64,000 nt of DNA from Loxodes magnus (lineage: Eukaryota > Ciliophora > Karyorelictea > Loxodida > Loxodidae), in NCBI GenBank assembly GCA_946699065.1, contig CAMPDV010000103.1, forward strand, positions 434,001 through 498,000, given 5' to 3'. The notes under the pieces were generated by a model. That model ran no database searches. It was not told where the DNA came from and saw nothing but the letters and a program-made list of their open reading frames with translations. Each line of letters begins with the position of its first letter. The first letter of the stretch is position 1. The translations under genes were made by a program, and so were the position numbers. Positions 53,105 through 64,000 of the stretch are shown here, in pieces.

Positions 53105-54031
53105 ATGAACAAAGGAAACAGTGATTGTGATTAAGCTCTTTCTAAAGTCTTCTTCAACTATAGATGCAAAACATTATTTGGCTAATAGATTTACGTTGTT
53201 GGTAATACTCAAGAACTAGGTAAATGGAATCCAACTTTAGCTCTTAAACTATAAACTGAGTAGTCTACCTATCCTATCTGGTCTGTCTCTATTTTTATTC
53301 CCTTCAACACAATCATCAAGTATAAGTACTTTATTGTGGACTCAGAAGGATAAATCATTTGGGAAGAACTTTAGAAAAGGAACAGAAGCGTCCTAGTGAA
53401 GTCAGCTTTTATGAAGATTATAGATCATGAAAATAACCTTAGCACTATCATTAAAGATCACAATAGAAAACAAGTAGAAACCTCTGTTACTTTCAATCTA
53501 AAAGCTGAAACCAAGTTTGGAGAATAAATTTACATTCTTGGCAGTTGCTTTGAGTTGGGATATTGGGATTTGAAGTATATGATTCCACTTTACACAGATT
53601 CATAAAGTTATCCTAATTGAAGTGCAAAAGTCAATTTACCGTTTAACTAGAAAATAAACTACAAGTATGTGTATTCAGATGAGATGAATAGTGAAGTTTA
53701 ATGGGAAGAATTAGCAGTAGGAAACAGAGTTTTACAAACACAAGGAAGTTAAATGTTCGTAGAAGACTAAACTTTCAGAGCAGAGCACGAATTCTAAGTG
53801 TTAGAGAATTAATAAAATAAAAAGCAAGAAAGTGACGTTGAAAAGAGTGGACTGATAATAAAAATGTACTAAGCGATAGAACAAAAGGACTATTCAACAG
53901 CTAACAGATGTGTTTAAAATATAATAGGATTTGGAGGAGAGTTAACAGAAGAAGAGTAGGTAACTATAAACTTTGCTAAAATAATGTTGCACATTTAATT
54001 AATTATATCATAATTTCTAAAACTTTATTGA
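53105..54031 (+). CDS. Protein with two tandem starch-binding (CBM20) domains
   Basis: ATG 53105 to TGA 54029-54031, 308 residues, no signal peptide, so probably cytosolic. The first CBM20 spans about residues 15-98 (VFFNYRCKTLFGQQIYVVGN, then LGKWNP). The second spans about 124-205 (VTFNLKAETKFGEQIYILGS, then LGYWDL). Each has the family's GN/GS...LG.W pattern and a late W (IIWEEL; VQWEEL) expected at the glucan-binding site. In PNWSAKV the Trp is TGA, aligned with TGG in the first repeat (PIWSVSI). The last 60 residues are a helical tail without a recognised domain. No catalytic domain is attached, so it probably targets or organises storage glucan (inference). The exact 3' end is uncertain because the last ~25 codons are in AT-rich DNA. 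Confidence 0.85.
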
Positions 54032-55036
54032 TACAATATATATGAAACAAATTAAAATATTCAAATTAATGAAAGCAAAGAAATTAATTTTTCTTGCGTA
54101 CAAATACTTAACTAAAATCTCTAAATTTTTATTTAAAAATGAACAATTTTAACATAATATTTCTATTATTTGCTACTAAAGATTTAAATAAGCGAAAAAA
54201 TCATGTTTATTTTAATTTTTTATTAAGACTTATAAAATCTTATGTATCTTATGTATCTTATATCTTTATTTTTATTTTATATTGTATGATATTTACCTTA
54301 TTTTTTAGAATAAATAAAATATAAACTTTTGGAAGAGACCTTTTAATAGATTCTCCCTTTTACACTACTTTTTCGCTGCAAATTTCTTATATAAAACTAA
54401 ATTTTTTATATATTTATCTTTATTTTTTTTATTAAGTTTACTAGTTTACTTTTATATGGATTTTTTTCTTAAGCTCATTAATTTAAATTATTTAACTAAA
54501 TTACCTTATTTTACCTCTAATTTTTATATTTGAAGTGTCTATTTTAATTAGATTCATAATCTAAAAGATAAATTAGCATAAATTGCTCAGTCTAATGAAG
54601 CAAGTTGCTACAATTTCTTAAAATGTTGCTTTTTCTTGTCTTTATTATTAAAGCTTTGAAGAATAATATAACTTGCTTTATGAAAGCACCACTATAAATA
54701 TTTTATAATCAACTGGGCTTTGAAAATCAATATTTACAGTCGTCTTATTGTAATAACTTACATATCCTAAGATATTTTATTCATGTATAAAACGGTCTAA
54801 TGATTCATTTCATGAAATGGGTTTTATTTCTAAAATTATGGAAAAAAGATTGCACATAACAGAAGTATTGAATAGATATAATTTGAAAGGTTTATATATG
54901 CAAAGCAAATATTATAAAAATAATAGTAAATGCAAGAGTTTATTTTATTTTCCCTTGAGGAAAGATAATCAAACTAGTATATTTTAAATAATATTTTTAC
55001 CTTTGAAATTAACTTTAAGTCTATTATTAGGTTTAT
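54032..55036. other. AT-rich intergenic region
   Basis: About 1 kb of AT-rich DNA. It includes a short 9-nt tandem repeat (tatgtatct twice, 54241-54258). No gene is recognised. Confidence 0.45.
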
Positions 55037-55420
55037 TCATTAAAATGTATACAAATCATAAGAAAAACCATACTCTTCTTCAAAAGTCGAATCATCAGAT
55101 TATTTTATAACATGTGATGGTATATTCTGATTCTCTTTTAGTTACAACTTTTTTTTGACTACATTAATTTCCCCTAATTTTCAAACTGAAATTTTGAATT
55201 TTAGTAATTTGCACAAATTTAAGTCATAATTAAAAGATTTTTCTTTGAAGCTATTTCATTGCCTATGAAAAATTTCCTTCGGAATAGTATTTTTTCATTC
55301 TTTAAAAATAAATTTTTCATACAAGTTTTCTTATTCAATCTCTAACTTAGAATTTTTCAAATATAGTTAAATTTTTTTAAATCAAAATAGCTTAAAGATG
55401 ACTTAATTCCATCATTTAAT
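55037..55420 (-). CDS. Possible small hypothetical protein (start and frame uncertain)
   Basis: A minus-strand frame of about 125 codons ends at TGA 55037-55039. It has a mixed composition, with three TGA read as Trp (FKEWKNTIPKE, HRQWNSFKEK, ISVWKLGEINV) and an acidic end, SDDSTFEEEYGFSYDLYTFQ. No Met is seen in this frame; an ATGATG at 55415 is in another phase. A second frame on the same strand also looks plausible. I recognise no family, so this is a tentative call based on composition only. Confidence 0.3.
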
Positions 55421-57035
55421 AGATTCAAATCTATAAAAGTTAAAATTATTATTAGGTATTTATCTATAGCCGCTTAATTAAAAGCTTATATTCTTATTTT
55501 TTATTATTTAATTGTGGGTATTTTTCGAGAAATATCGGTTAATTACCTTAGGTGTTAATTTTAATATATATACTTTATTATTTTTAATATATATCCTCTT
55601 TTACAAATTTGCTAAGAAAAACGAGGCTTTTTTATATATCTTAATACACTTTATTTATACTTTGCACTTATAACTAAACTCGAAGCTAAGCTAGTTTATA
55701 CCTAAATTTAATTAAGACTAATACTTTAAAACATTTACTTTTTAATATAAATCTTAACTTTCCTTGATTGCTTATATTCGAAAATTAGCTATACTTTAAT
55801 ATCTAACTTTGTAATTATTAATTTTCAATTAATAATTTCTTAATATTTGAATGTTTACATACAAGTTTTGTGTTTTTTAACTATGAATTGTTTCTATTAA
55901 ATATGCATTCTCTATTTAGTACAATCTATAATTTCCTTTTAAATAGAGTTCTTATACCCTTTTTAATTATTTAGCCTTTATTCATGTAACCCTTCTTTAC
56001 ATTATAGCTTCTAAATTTTTAGATATAGAGTTTATGATTATTTAACATAATAATGGATTAACTAGAGGAATGAAAGAAGGCTATGTCTTTTTAGATTTAT
56101 TGGATTTGAAACTATAATATTTATATTCCTGCAATTTAAAACTTTTTAATATCTTAAGTCTAAATATGAAGTATATGGAAATAATTTCTTAGATCCTTAT
56201 TTATGATAGTTCTATTTATTACATTTACTTCTAATATTCCATACATTTATTTAAATGTTCTCTTAAATAATAAAAGGGATAAGCATTATGTAGACTCTCT
56301 ACATACTCATTTTATTATGAGTAGTAATAACTTAAAAGCTTATATGTTTAATCCATATTAAATAACTTCTGTAAAGTCTTATAATTTGAAATTTCTTTAA
56401 TATTTTTAAATCTTACATCAGTTAAACATTAAATTTTCAAATTTAAGAAGATAGTGAGCTTTATATATTTAAAATCCTATAAAATTCTGAAAATATACAC
56501 TAGAAGATATACAGTATTATGACTATTTTAATTTGCCTGTTGAATCTATTTTGGTAGAAAATGTTAAAATTTTGGGTTAAAGTCTTAATAAATTTTTAAA
56601 TAGATCTAACTTTCTTTTACAGTCCTAAGTCTTTTAATTTGATATTATCTTATATATAAAATACTAATATAATTATTGTTCCGCTTCTAATTATAAGATA
56701 TTTTATTTATCTTCCTCATTCAAATTTGCTATTGTTTTCAGATATCAATATTTCTTTTATTAGATACATTTTATCTCTTTTCAATGATTTTTATTAATTA
56801 GTCAAGTATAAGTAAAATATAATCTATTTAATTTGAATATAGCTACTTTTAAAGAATATTTTCTTTTTTAAGACAGCATTTTGAAATTTTATCTTAAATA
56901 GGTATCTAATTAAATGATTATCTTTATATTAATAAACATTTTATTAGTTCATTAATTATTTATATAAACTATATAAAACTTAATTTTGATTATATGGCAA
57001 TTTTTATAAGATAATTAGTTTTTATTAAGTAAGTC
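55421..57035. other. AT-rich intergenic region
   Basis: About 1.6 kb of AT-rich DNA. The last ~35 nt next to the copy C stop resemble the DNA after the copy B stop; otherwise nothing is recognised. Confidence 0.45.
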
Positions 57036-60000
57036 TCAAAAAATTTTGCACTCTTTACATGTTGAAGACGAAGAGTCTTTATCCAAATTATTTCTATTAT
57101 TCTAATTTCGCTTTTTTTAATTTAGACTTTAATATTTTTGCAATATTTAATTTACTTTCTCTTCCAGTTTTAAATATTTGTCTTTTTTATTTAACTCTCT
57201 ATAAAAAAACTGCTATAATTATATATCTGTTTCTAATTTTGAGAAAATCTTTCTTTCTTCTTCATTTAAATTTCCCATATATTCTTTTTGCTATTGTTTT
57301 AAAAAGTCAGTTCTTCTTTAAATTATTTTTTTGGTTTTTTCTGATGAATCCCTTATTTCATAAGTATAAGTTAAAGTGTCTCCAAAGACTATTTAATCTA
57401 AATAAAGTTTTCATTGAAGTGTATATTTTCCTTCTTTTAAATCAGTTTAAAATTGTACTCTAATTTCTTTCTATTATTTAGATTTCAAAGATCCCACTTC
57501 TATCTTTTCATTTCCATTATTTAAATTTACTAAATAAATATTTTATGGCCATTCGCTATCCCCAATATTTTTTGCTTTCCATGCAATAATAACTTCTTGA
57601 TGAGGATTATTGATTTCTTCTATGTTTGTTTACTCAAATTATACTTTTGGTAATGGAATAATATCAAAATTTAATTTAAGCTCTTTTGAAATATCTTGAT
57701 TTTAATTATTTTTTAGGATGAAAGTTCGAATTAGTTAAGGATTTTCATAGTCAATTAAATCTATTTCAACTTCCTTTTAGATATAATTATTTTAAATTTC
57801 ATGTTATTGTATATAATTATTTTAGTTCATTTCTTTTTAGAAAAGATTAATTTGTTAGTCCAACTTATTTCTTTTATTCCCCCTTATGTTTCTATATAAG
57901 CAAATTACATTTTTATTTTAATTATTTGATTATTATAAAACTATCTTCCCTCTTGTTCATATTCTAAAGCTCACTATATTTAAAATTTTACCTCTTTATT
58001 TATTTTATTCTAAGTTTTTCCCTTTTATATTAAATTCTAGATATAATATTTTTCAGTTAGTATTTCAATTTAATCGTCTTAAACTTATTCTTTATGAATT
58101 TATTACTTTTTGCTATTTTAACTTTATTTTTACAACATTTTTTACAATTCATTAATTTTTTCTTCTTTTTCTTTTAAATCTTTTCTTTTTTTTTTTTCCG
58201 TTTTCTATTTCTTTTGTCTGAAATTTATTCTATAATATTAAATTTTGTTGTATTATATATTACTCCTAGTTTTATTTTTATTCAAATACTACTTTATTAT
58301 TAGTTGCTTCTTGTTTACTTTCTTCCAATTATTTTTGAATGCTTTCTAAAGTGTTTTTAGAATTCAAACTTTCTTAAGTTAGCTAGTTTTTTAATTTTTA
58401 AATTTCTTCCTTGTGAAACTCACTAGATCTTTATCTAGCTTTATAAAGCTCACTCAATTGATCAATTAATTAGTTTTATTTTTCTAGATTTTATTTCATT
58501 TAAATGTTTTCCATATATTTTATATTATTAATATTTTCTATTTCTTGGAATTGCTATTGTTTTTTCTATAATTCTTAGTTGAGGTTACTTATTTAAAAGT
58601 TTTATTATTAAAACTAAGCTTAAAAGTTTTCTTGCATTTTTTGAATATCCAGTTTTGCTATAGAGAGCTAGGATTATAGTTCTTTTTTCTCATTTCCATC
58701 TTTTAGAATTTCTTATTGCATATAATCTATTTCTCTTTCAATTTGCTAGCATTATTGCTCCTTTTATGCTAAATTTTATCTCAAATCATTTATCTCTTTT
58801 TAGTTAGATTCTTATTTTTATAAGTTATTACTTTCATTATAATTGTTAAGATTTATTAGTTATTTGGTTTATTATTCCAATAACTAAATTTATTATTTTT
58901 ATTTGCTCAATTAAATTTAGTTCTCTTGTAACTATATTTATGCTATTTATAAGCTAGTTTTAGTTTCCTAAATATTCTCTAGTAATTTTCCCTATTAAAT
59001 CTCTTTTTCTTATATTTGCTTTTTTAGTTAATCTATATCTTGATTTTGATTAATAATTTTTAGTTAGTAAGCAAAGTTAAGTTACTCTTTTTCTTGCTTT
59101 TCTTGTTGAAGCTAATTTTGTAGGGTTTTTATTTATGCTTCGTAATTTAATAAATTTTAGCTTAACTAATTGCTTTATTATTAAAGTAAACTGATCTATT
59201 CAATTAATTTTGTCTTTTCTTCTTAATTTTAACTTTAAAGCTCTTTTATCTAATTATTTAACTAGTTTATTGTTTAAATATTCCTTTATATATTTTGCTA
59301 TAGAATGTTTTTTTCTAGTTAAAATTAGCTTACTTAAATTTTAAATTGTTCTTAGATTTTCTATTATTGCTCTTTTTATTTTTTTATTTCCTAAGCTTAA
59401 TCTTTTATATTACTCTCTTTTGCTTCAATTTCTTTAATAGCCTGTTCATATTAATTTTAGGTTTCACTGAGTTTTTATTCCTGAAATTATAACTAGGCAA
59501 TATATTGAAGCAGTTAATTATTTAATTGTTCGACTTTAATTTATAGATCTAATCTTTATTCCGTTACTTATAATTCTTAACTCTATTAATGTTCGAAATT
59601 TTACTTTTATTAATCGCCCTAATAATTTTAATTTTAGAACTAAGGTTATTATAGGCTTTAACCATTTTACTATGTTGAAATTTCTTAGTTCTATATTCCA
59701 TTCTAAGATTTGTATTTTTCCTAATTCTGTTATTATTATAAGCTTTTCTTATAAATTAGTTGATAGTTAAAATTTTATTCTTAAGTGTTTTAGATTTCTT
59801 CTAAATATTTTTCTTTAAGCTAATATATTACTCCTGGTTTACTCTATGAATAAAACGCTATTACTTTCTATGAGTTAAGCTTATAAATTTCTGCTAATTT
59901 AGAAAGAACTTATACTTCATTTTCATTTACCTCTATATTCTTAGTTATTTTGCTCTAATCTTTGTTGAAAAATGTTAATAGTTGAAGTAATTTAGACTAA

Positions 60001-60434
60001 TCTTCATCTAATTGCTTCGTTCTTTAGCATTCTAAATCAATTTCTGCTAAGCCTTTTCTATAATTTTCTTGCTTATTATTAATTTTAATGCTTCTGTCTA
60101 TGATTTCTAAATCTATCTAGATTTATTTAACTAAAGCATAATCTTATCTTGGCTCTAATATTTTTTCTATTTTTTCCCTTTGTCTAATTTCTTGCATTAT
60201 CTTCAAAATCTGCTCAGTCTTCTAGTATATTTCTTCAATATCTTGACTAGTTAGTTTATCAATCTCTTTCTAAGATTGCATCCCCTTCATTTAAATGTAT
60301 TAGCAGCGTTAAGAAATCACCTAGTAGACTGAAAACTATGCTTAAGCGTTTTTACAGTGTGCTACAATATTCTGAAGAGTCTCTAATGCTTTTTAAAACT
60401 TTTGTTCTTAACTAATATTCTAGTTAGGTTGCAT
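57036..60434 (-). CDS. Coiled-coil/Ig-like family protein, copy C (CaaX CKIF; poly-A frame disruption)
   Basis: Start ATG complementary to 60432-60434 (MQPNQNISQEQKF), stop TGA at 57036-57038. The head is diverged from copies A/B, whereas from about 59690 to the stop it is nearly identical to them, so it is a mosaic. The Ig-like region ends KYTLQWKLYLDQIVFGDTLT, with Trp as TGA. The tail is SSSSTCKECKIF; CKIF is a CaaX box. Two introns (18 and 17 nt) match copy B. A run of 12 T on the plus strand (58186-58197) makes the gene 4 nt longer than copy B there and breaks the frame. With those 4 nt removed the gene is exactly 1120 codons. Either a homopolymer sequencing error or a young pseudogene. 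Confidence 0.75.
57892..57908 (-). other. 17-nt intron 2 of copy C
   Basis: On the minus strand it reads GTAATTTGCTTATATAG, identical to intron 2 of copy B. Confidence 0.8.
57974..57991 (-). other. 18-nt intron 1 of copy C
   Basis: On the minus strand it reads GTAAAATTTTAAATATAG, identical to intron 1 of copy B. It does not change the frame, so the call depends on the paralogues. Confidence 0.65.
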
Positions 60435-61738
60435 TTACAACGTGACTAAAATCTAATTATATTAAATTTATTATTTCATTATAATTCTTTAATATCAAGT
60501 AAACAAAAGCTACCTAATCTACATTCAAGTTGCCTTTTTACTCTCCAAGCATAACTCTTTTTGCCAGTCAAACTTATAGAAAGATTAAGTAATGCTATGA
60601 GTTAAAATTGAAATAGTACTACAACGTTTAGCTTGATAAAATGTTCTGAGTAATCAGAAAGCGTAAAATGATTTTTGGCTTTAATAATTTGCTAGGTTAG
60701 TAAATAGTTTAATAGAAGAGTAACTTTAAAGGAGATTCCAATAATTAGGGACTAAACTATAATTAAAGATAGTAGATAAGATAAATAAGCTTAGTGGAAT
60801 CTAACACTGCGATTTTCATCTAATACTGTATTTCTTTCATAAATGATAGGTAGTTTAGGATTTTAAATCCTTAAATTTAAACACTGAGCTATTTAATCCA
60901 GAAATGCTTTTAGTTATATTAGCAAACTTAAATAAACTCATTTATATTATCCTGCTGCAGCACTCATTAGCACTAACTTAAAAGCTATTATTTAAGAAAG
61001 TTAAAGTGTAAATGTGATAGATGCATAAGCTTGCAAGGTATTGAATTTAAAAAATGTAGCTTAATATTTAAACCTAGGAATAAGAAATTTAAAAGGATAC
61101 TTAGCCAACAGAATCTTAATTTAGCCAATAGCTTGTTTTAATATCTCATTCCAATCATTATAAATTTAATCTAAACCAAAAAATCTTTATTTTTCAATAA
61201 ATTTTAAGCAAACATAACTAGTTTATTATACAAATGAATGCAAATTCAACTGACTTATCCTTCCCTTATTTTTTGACTATTATTAAGTATAGAGAAATAA
61301 TGATTGCATTATAATATAATTCACTAACTAGAAACATTTTTAAAGAAATGTATAATAAAATTGAAGTTAGATTAACTTAATTTTTACTATTCAGTTAATT
61401 TAATTTTTGTTCTAAAGCTATTCTTATTATAAGCTCTAGTCATTTGCTTGTTATTAGATATGTATTTAACTGTTTATAAATGAAAATACTTTATAGTATA
61501 TTTGCTAGTATAAGGGAATGTTTAAACAAGCTTTTTTATAATTTCACTTGAAATATAATAATTTAATAAAATACTAAGAAAGAAAGGAAAAATGAACTTT
61601 TATAATTAATTAAATATATTTAAGAAACAAAGTTTTCGCATAAAATAGATTTTTATAAGTACCTACTTTTTATTTGTATTATAATAATAAGTATATTTTA
61701 ATGAAATGTTTTTAAAGAAATTATATAATAATAAATAA
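60435..61738. other. AT-rich intergenic region between copy C and the tRNA gene
   Basis: About 1.3 kb containing the upstream DNA of copy C, which is not similar to that of copies A, B or D. No gene is recognised. Confidence 0.45.
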
Positions 61739-61811
61739 GCCGGTTTAGCTCAGTCGGTAGAGCGCCAGCCTTTTAAGCTGGTGGTCAAGGGTTCAAGTCC
61801 CTTAGTCGGCG
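61739..61811 (+). tRNA. tRNA-Lys (UUU anticodon)
   Basis: A 73-nt cloverleaf. The acceptor stem GCCGGTT pairs with AGTCGGC (two G-U pairs), followed by discriminator G. The D arm is TAGCTCAGTCGGTAGAGC (A box). The anticodon stem CCAGC/GCTGG encloses loop CTTTTAA with anticodon TTT. The variable loop is TGGTC, and the T arm AAGGG-TTCAAGT-CCCTT carries the B box. No intron and no encoded CCA, as expected for a eukaryotic nuclear tRNA gene. It reads AAA/AAG lysine codons. Confidence 0.97.
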
Positions 61812-61818
61812 TTTTTTT
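61812..61818 (+). terminator. RNA polymerase III terminator of tRNA-Lys
   Basis: Seven consecutive T directly after the discriminator base of the tRNA. Confidence 0.85.
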
Positions 61819-62059
61819 AATATAAAAATGTGAATAGGTAGTTTATAAAAGTTATCTTAGAATTTAAACTATTTATCTAAAAGTAAATTCTTATAAAATA
61901 TTTTATTTAGTGCCATCATTTTAACTTTATTAAGGAAAGCTTATTTAAACTGATTATTTGAAAAGTATAATAATTTTAAATTTGATCTATGCTTTTTAAA
62001 TTAAAAATATTACTGTCAATTTATAAAACTTAATTTTTAATTATTATTATATAATAAAT

Positions 62060-63050
62060 AAATAAAAATGATTGTAGAACGTGTATCACCTCATTGGCGC
62101 GCAGCTCTTTCAATATTAATATTTAATATTAAGAAAAATGTTCTCATGTTTCTTGTTAAAATTCTAGAGGTCCAATGAGTCATTTCTGCTTCTCCAAATG
62201 GGGAATCTTCTTATTAAAAATTATTCTTAAATCTTGAGTCAAATGCTTCAGTCTTCTTGAATAAGGTCCAAATAAGAATTAGTTATTAAGTCGGTAATTA
62301 GAAGGCCCGTCAGTCAAACTTTCATACTACTAGATAGAACCCTCGAGGTAAGTTAGGTATCTCTCAATGGAGTTTATCCACCCTTCCCCGTAGTGGCATC
62401 TAATGCTAGATTACTCGCAATGCAGTATACATTGTACCAGATTACCTACTAATTTATCTGATGTGGCTGACATCCATTTACATTATAATAATTTGCTTAT
62501 TCTTTAGACTTCAGACTCAATTTAATCTAATTTAAGTTTGCCAGATTGCAGTTTATCTTAATCAAAGGTTTGACTAAGTGTTCAAATACCATATTGACTG
62601 TAAATTTTATTATAACATTAATCTTAATTTAGTTATTAATGCCCTTCATTTCTTTCACTTATAATCATTTTAGATGCTAATCCTTTTTTGGTTTCTTTTG
62701 ATTTCTGAATTTTCACTTAGCTCTAATTTGCTGAAACTGAAGCTTCTAAATAATATTTCTTTAACTATTTTATTAGATTGATTACCAATATTATATCATG
62801 TTTTTCTATTTATAAGCCTAATTATCTTCCTCCTAATACATTTGCAATGAATACATTCTAAATTTCACAATATTAAACAACTAAAGATTATATATTTTTA
62901 ATTACTAACTATATAGTTGCTTTTATATAGGCTTAATAATTTTAATTAAAGAATATATAATCCTAACTATGCTTATAATAGATTAATATTCAACATAACT
63001 AGAAGAATTTTATTTAAATGCTTCTTATCAAGTTTTAGATGGATGTGCAG
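62060..63050 (-). CDS. Hypothetical protein in a GC-elevated segment (ends uncertain)
   Basis: One minus-strand frame stays protein-like for about 900 bp, from about 63000 (SQDYIFFNQNYQAYIKATIQ) through VLGGRQLGLQIEKHDIILVI and WINSIERYLTYLEGS to about 62080 (KELRANEVIHVLQSF). Several TGA codons fit as Trp (for example KQKWLIGPLEF). Arg is mostly AGA, as in the recognised genes. The opposite strand also has a frame from ATG 62069 (MIVERVSPHWRAALS), but it uses many CGN arginine codons, unlike the other genes. I recognise no domain. Start and stop cannot be fixed: the 5' part seems to change frame near 63000, and the stop could lie at 62193 or further down. Confidence 0.45.
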
Positions 63051-64000
63051 TTGATTAAGCACTGAAAAATAACAACTAGATTTTATTTGGTGTATTACTT
63101 TATCTTTATCTTGCTTCTATCTTATTAAATCAACTATTTCCTTGCTTTATAAGGAGGGCATTATATAAATACCTTTACTTATATCTTATATAGAATATGG
63201 TATGTAGATATTCTTTTTAACTAATATACATAACTAAAGATTGATATTAGCGAAGAGTAAAGATATTGATATATAAGTATATTTTGATTAAAGTTGCTAG
63301 ATTATTTTGGATATTCATTATATAGCTTTAAACTCAAATATAGATCTAGACTAAAATTATGAATCTAAATACTTAACTACTAATTGAGCCAAAGCATCCA
63401 ATTTAATAGCCTTAATATATACATCAATGCTAAAGATCTGTAAAGTTTCAGAAATAACCTTTTTCATTATTTTTAATTGCATGAAAATATAAGTTCGAAA
63501 ATTGGGAATCTAAAGACTCAGTACATTTTATAGCCTAATAATAAAATTTATCTATAAGAGTATTTGACCAATATTCTACAAATAAAAAAAGTAAGCAAAA
63601 AGTACTTATTATATAATCAAGTATACATGACTTATACTTATATCGTTGGGCCTTAATACTTATAGCAACTATAATCTTAGTTACTATTTATTTTTATAAC
63701 TTAGCTTTAATCCTTTAAATACAATTATATATGTGATTCTATACTTTTTTACAAATACCCAAGGCTGTTATTGATATGTAAATTGAGCTCTTTAAATTTC
63801 GAGAATTCTAGTTATTAATTTCAGGTGAAAATTTCTTTTAGCTTGGTGATATTTAATTGTTTAAAGTCTAAACTTACTTTATGAAAAACGAACTTAAAAT
63901 TGGTTTAAATGCATAAACTAAAGATTCAATAAAATCTAATCTGAAAATTAAATTAAAGGAAGTTTAAATGTATTTATAGTAAATTTTTTTACTCTAAACA
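63051..64000. other. AT-rich right end of the window
   Basis: May contain the 5' part of the preceding hypothetical gene. No other feature is recognised. Confidence 0.4.

Larger units (their letters stand above)
57036..59690. repeat. Body segment shared with copies A and B
   Basis: Near-identical to the copy B body and, from 58570 on, to 1-1108 of this window in the same orientation. Identity ends in the Gln/Asn-rich linker; toward 60434 the head is only homologous. Confidence 0.9.

Noticed and set aside
54139..54324. 61-codon plus-strand frame after the CBM20 gene
   Set aside because: Low-complexity AT-rich sequence with a 9-nt tandem repeat; no coding sign.
62081..62480. Structured RNA (SRP, RNase P or snRNA) in the GC-rich patch
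   Set aside because: I could not find the core motifs of these RNAs, and the minus-strand reading frame is coherent across the patch.

Overview
The window looks like nuclear DNA of a ciliate with a rewritten genetic code. The base composition is extremely AT-rich. Every gene that can be recognised uses TAA and TAG as ordinary glutamine codons. TGA is used inside genes where tryptophan is expected, yet each resolved gene also ends at a TGA. UAR=Gln together with UGA=Trp/stop is the pattern described for karyorelict ciliates such as Loxodes and Parduczia (NCBI table 27); the heterotrich Condylostoma (table 28) is the nearest alternative. A karyorelict is therefore my best guess, by inference. 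Because no codon reliably closes a frame, open reading frames carry almost no information here. Calls rest on homology, paralogue comparison and intron phase.

The dominant content is six copies of one gene family: A (1-1989, minus, cut by the window edge), B (9978-13062, plus), E (14570-19700, plus), D (22981-26275, minus), F (45087-49599, plus) and C (57036-60434, minus). Each has a conserved N-terminal domain, a Gln/Asn-rich linker, a long Gln/Glu/Lys-rich coiled coil and a C-terminal Ig-like region resembling the NBR1 'four-tryptophan' fold. In B, C, D and F the last four residues form a CaaX prenylation box. All five complete copies carry two tiny introns (16-20 nt) at matching positions. 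A and B form a large inverted duplication around an AT-rich spacer. C and D are mosaics whose junctions fall in the Gln/Asn-rich linker.

Single-copy genes lie between the family members: a membrane-anchored 3',5'-cyclic-nucleotide phosphodiesterase (31956-34631, plus), a small single-pass membrane protein (38860-39813, minus), glutamine:fructose-6-phosphate aminotransferase (40326-42374, minus), a protein with two starch-binding CBM20 domains (53105-54031, plus), tRNA-Lys(UUU) (61739-61811, plus) and a hypothetical gene (about 62060-63050, minus). The aminotransferase feeds hexosamine synthesis and the CBM20 protein probably binds storage glucan, but I see no operon-like organisation.

The remaining long stretches are very AT-rich. 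They contain a few islands of lower AT content (about 4.26-4.80, 7.80-8.40, 31.3-31.9 and 55.04-55.42 kb) that may be genes with unresolved frames, and one integrase-like patch near 51.8 kb. I found no CRISPR array, telomere repeat or rRNA.
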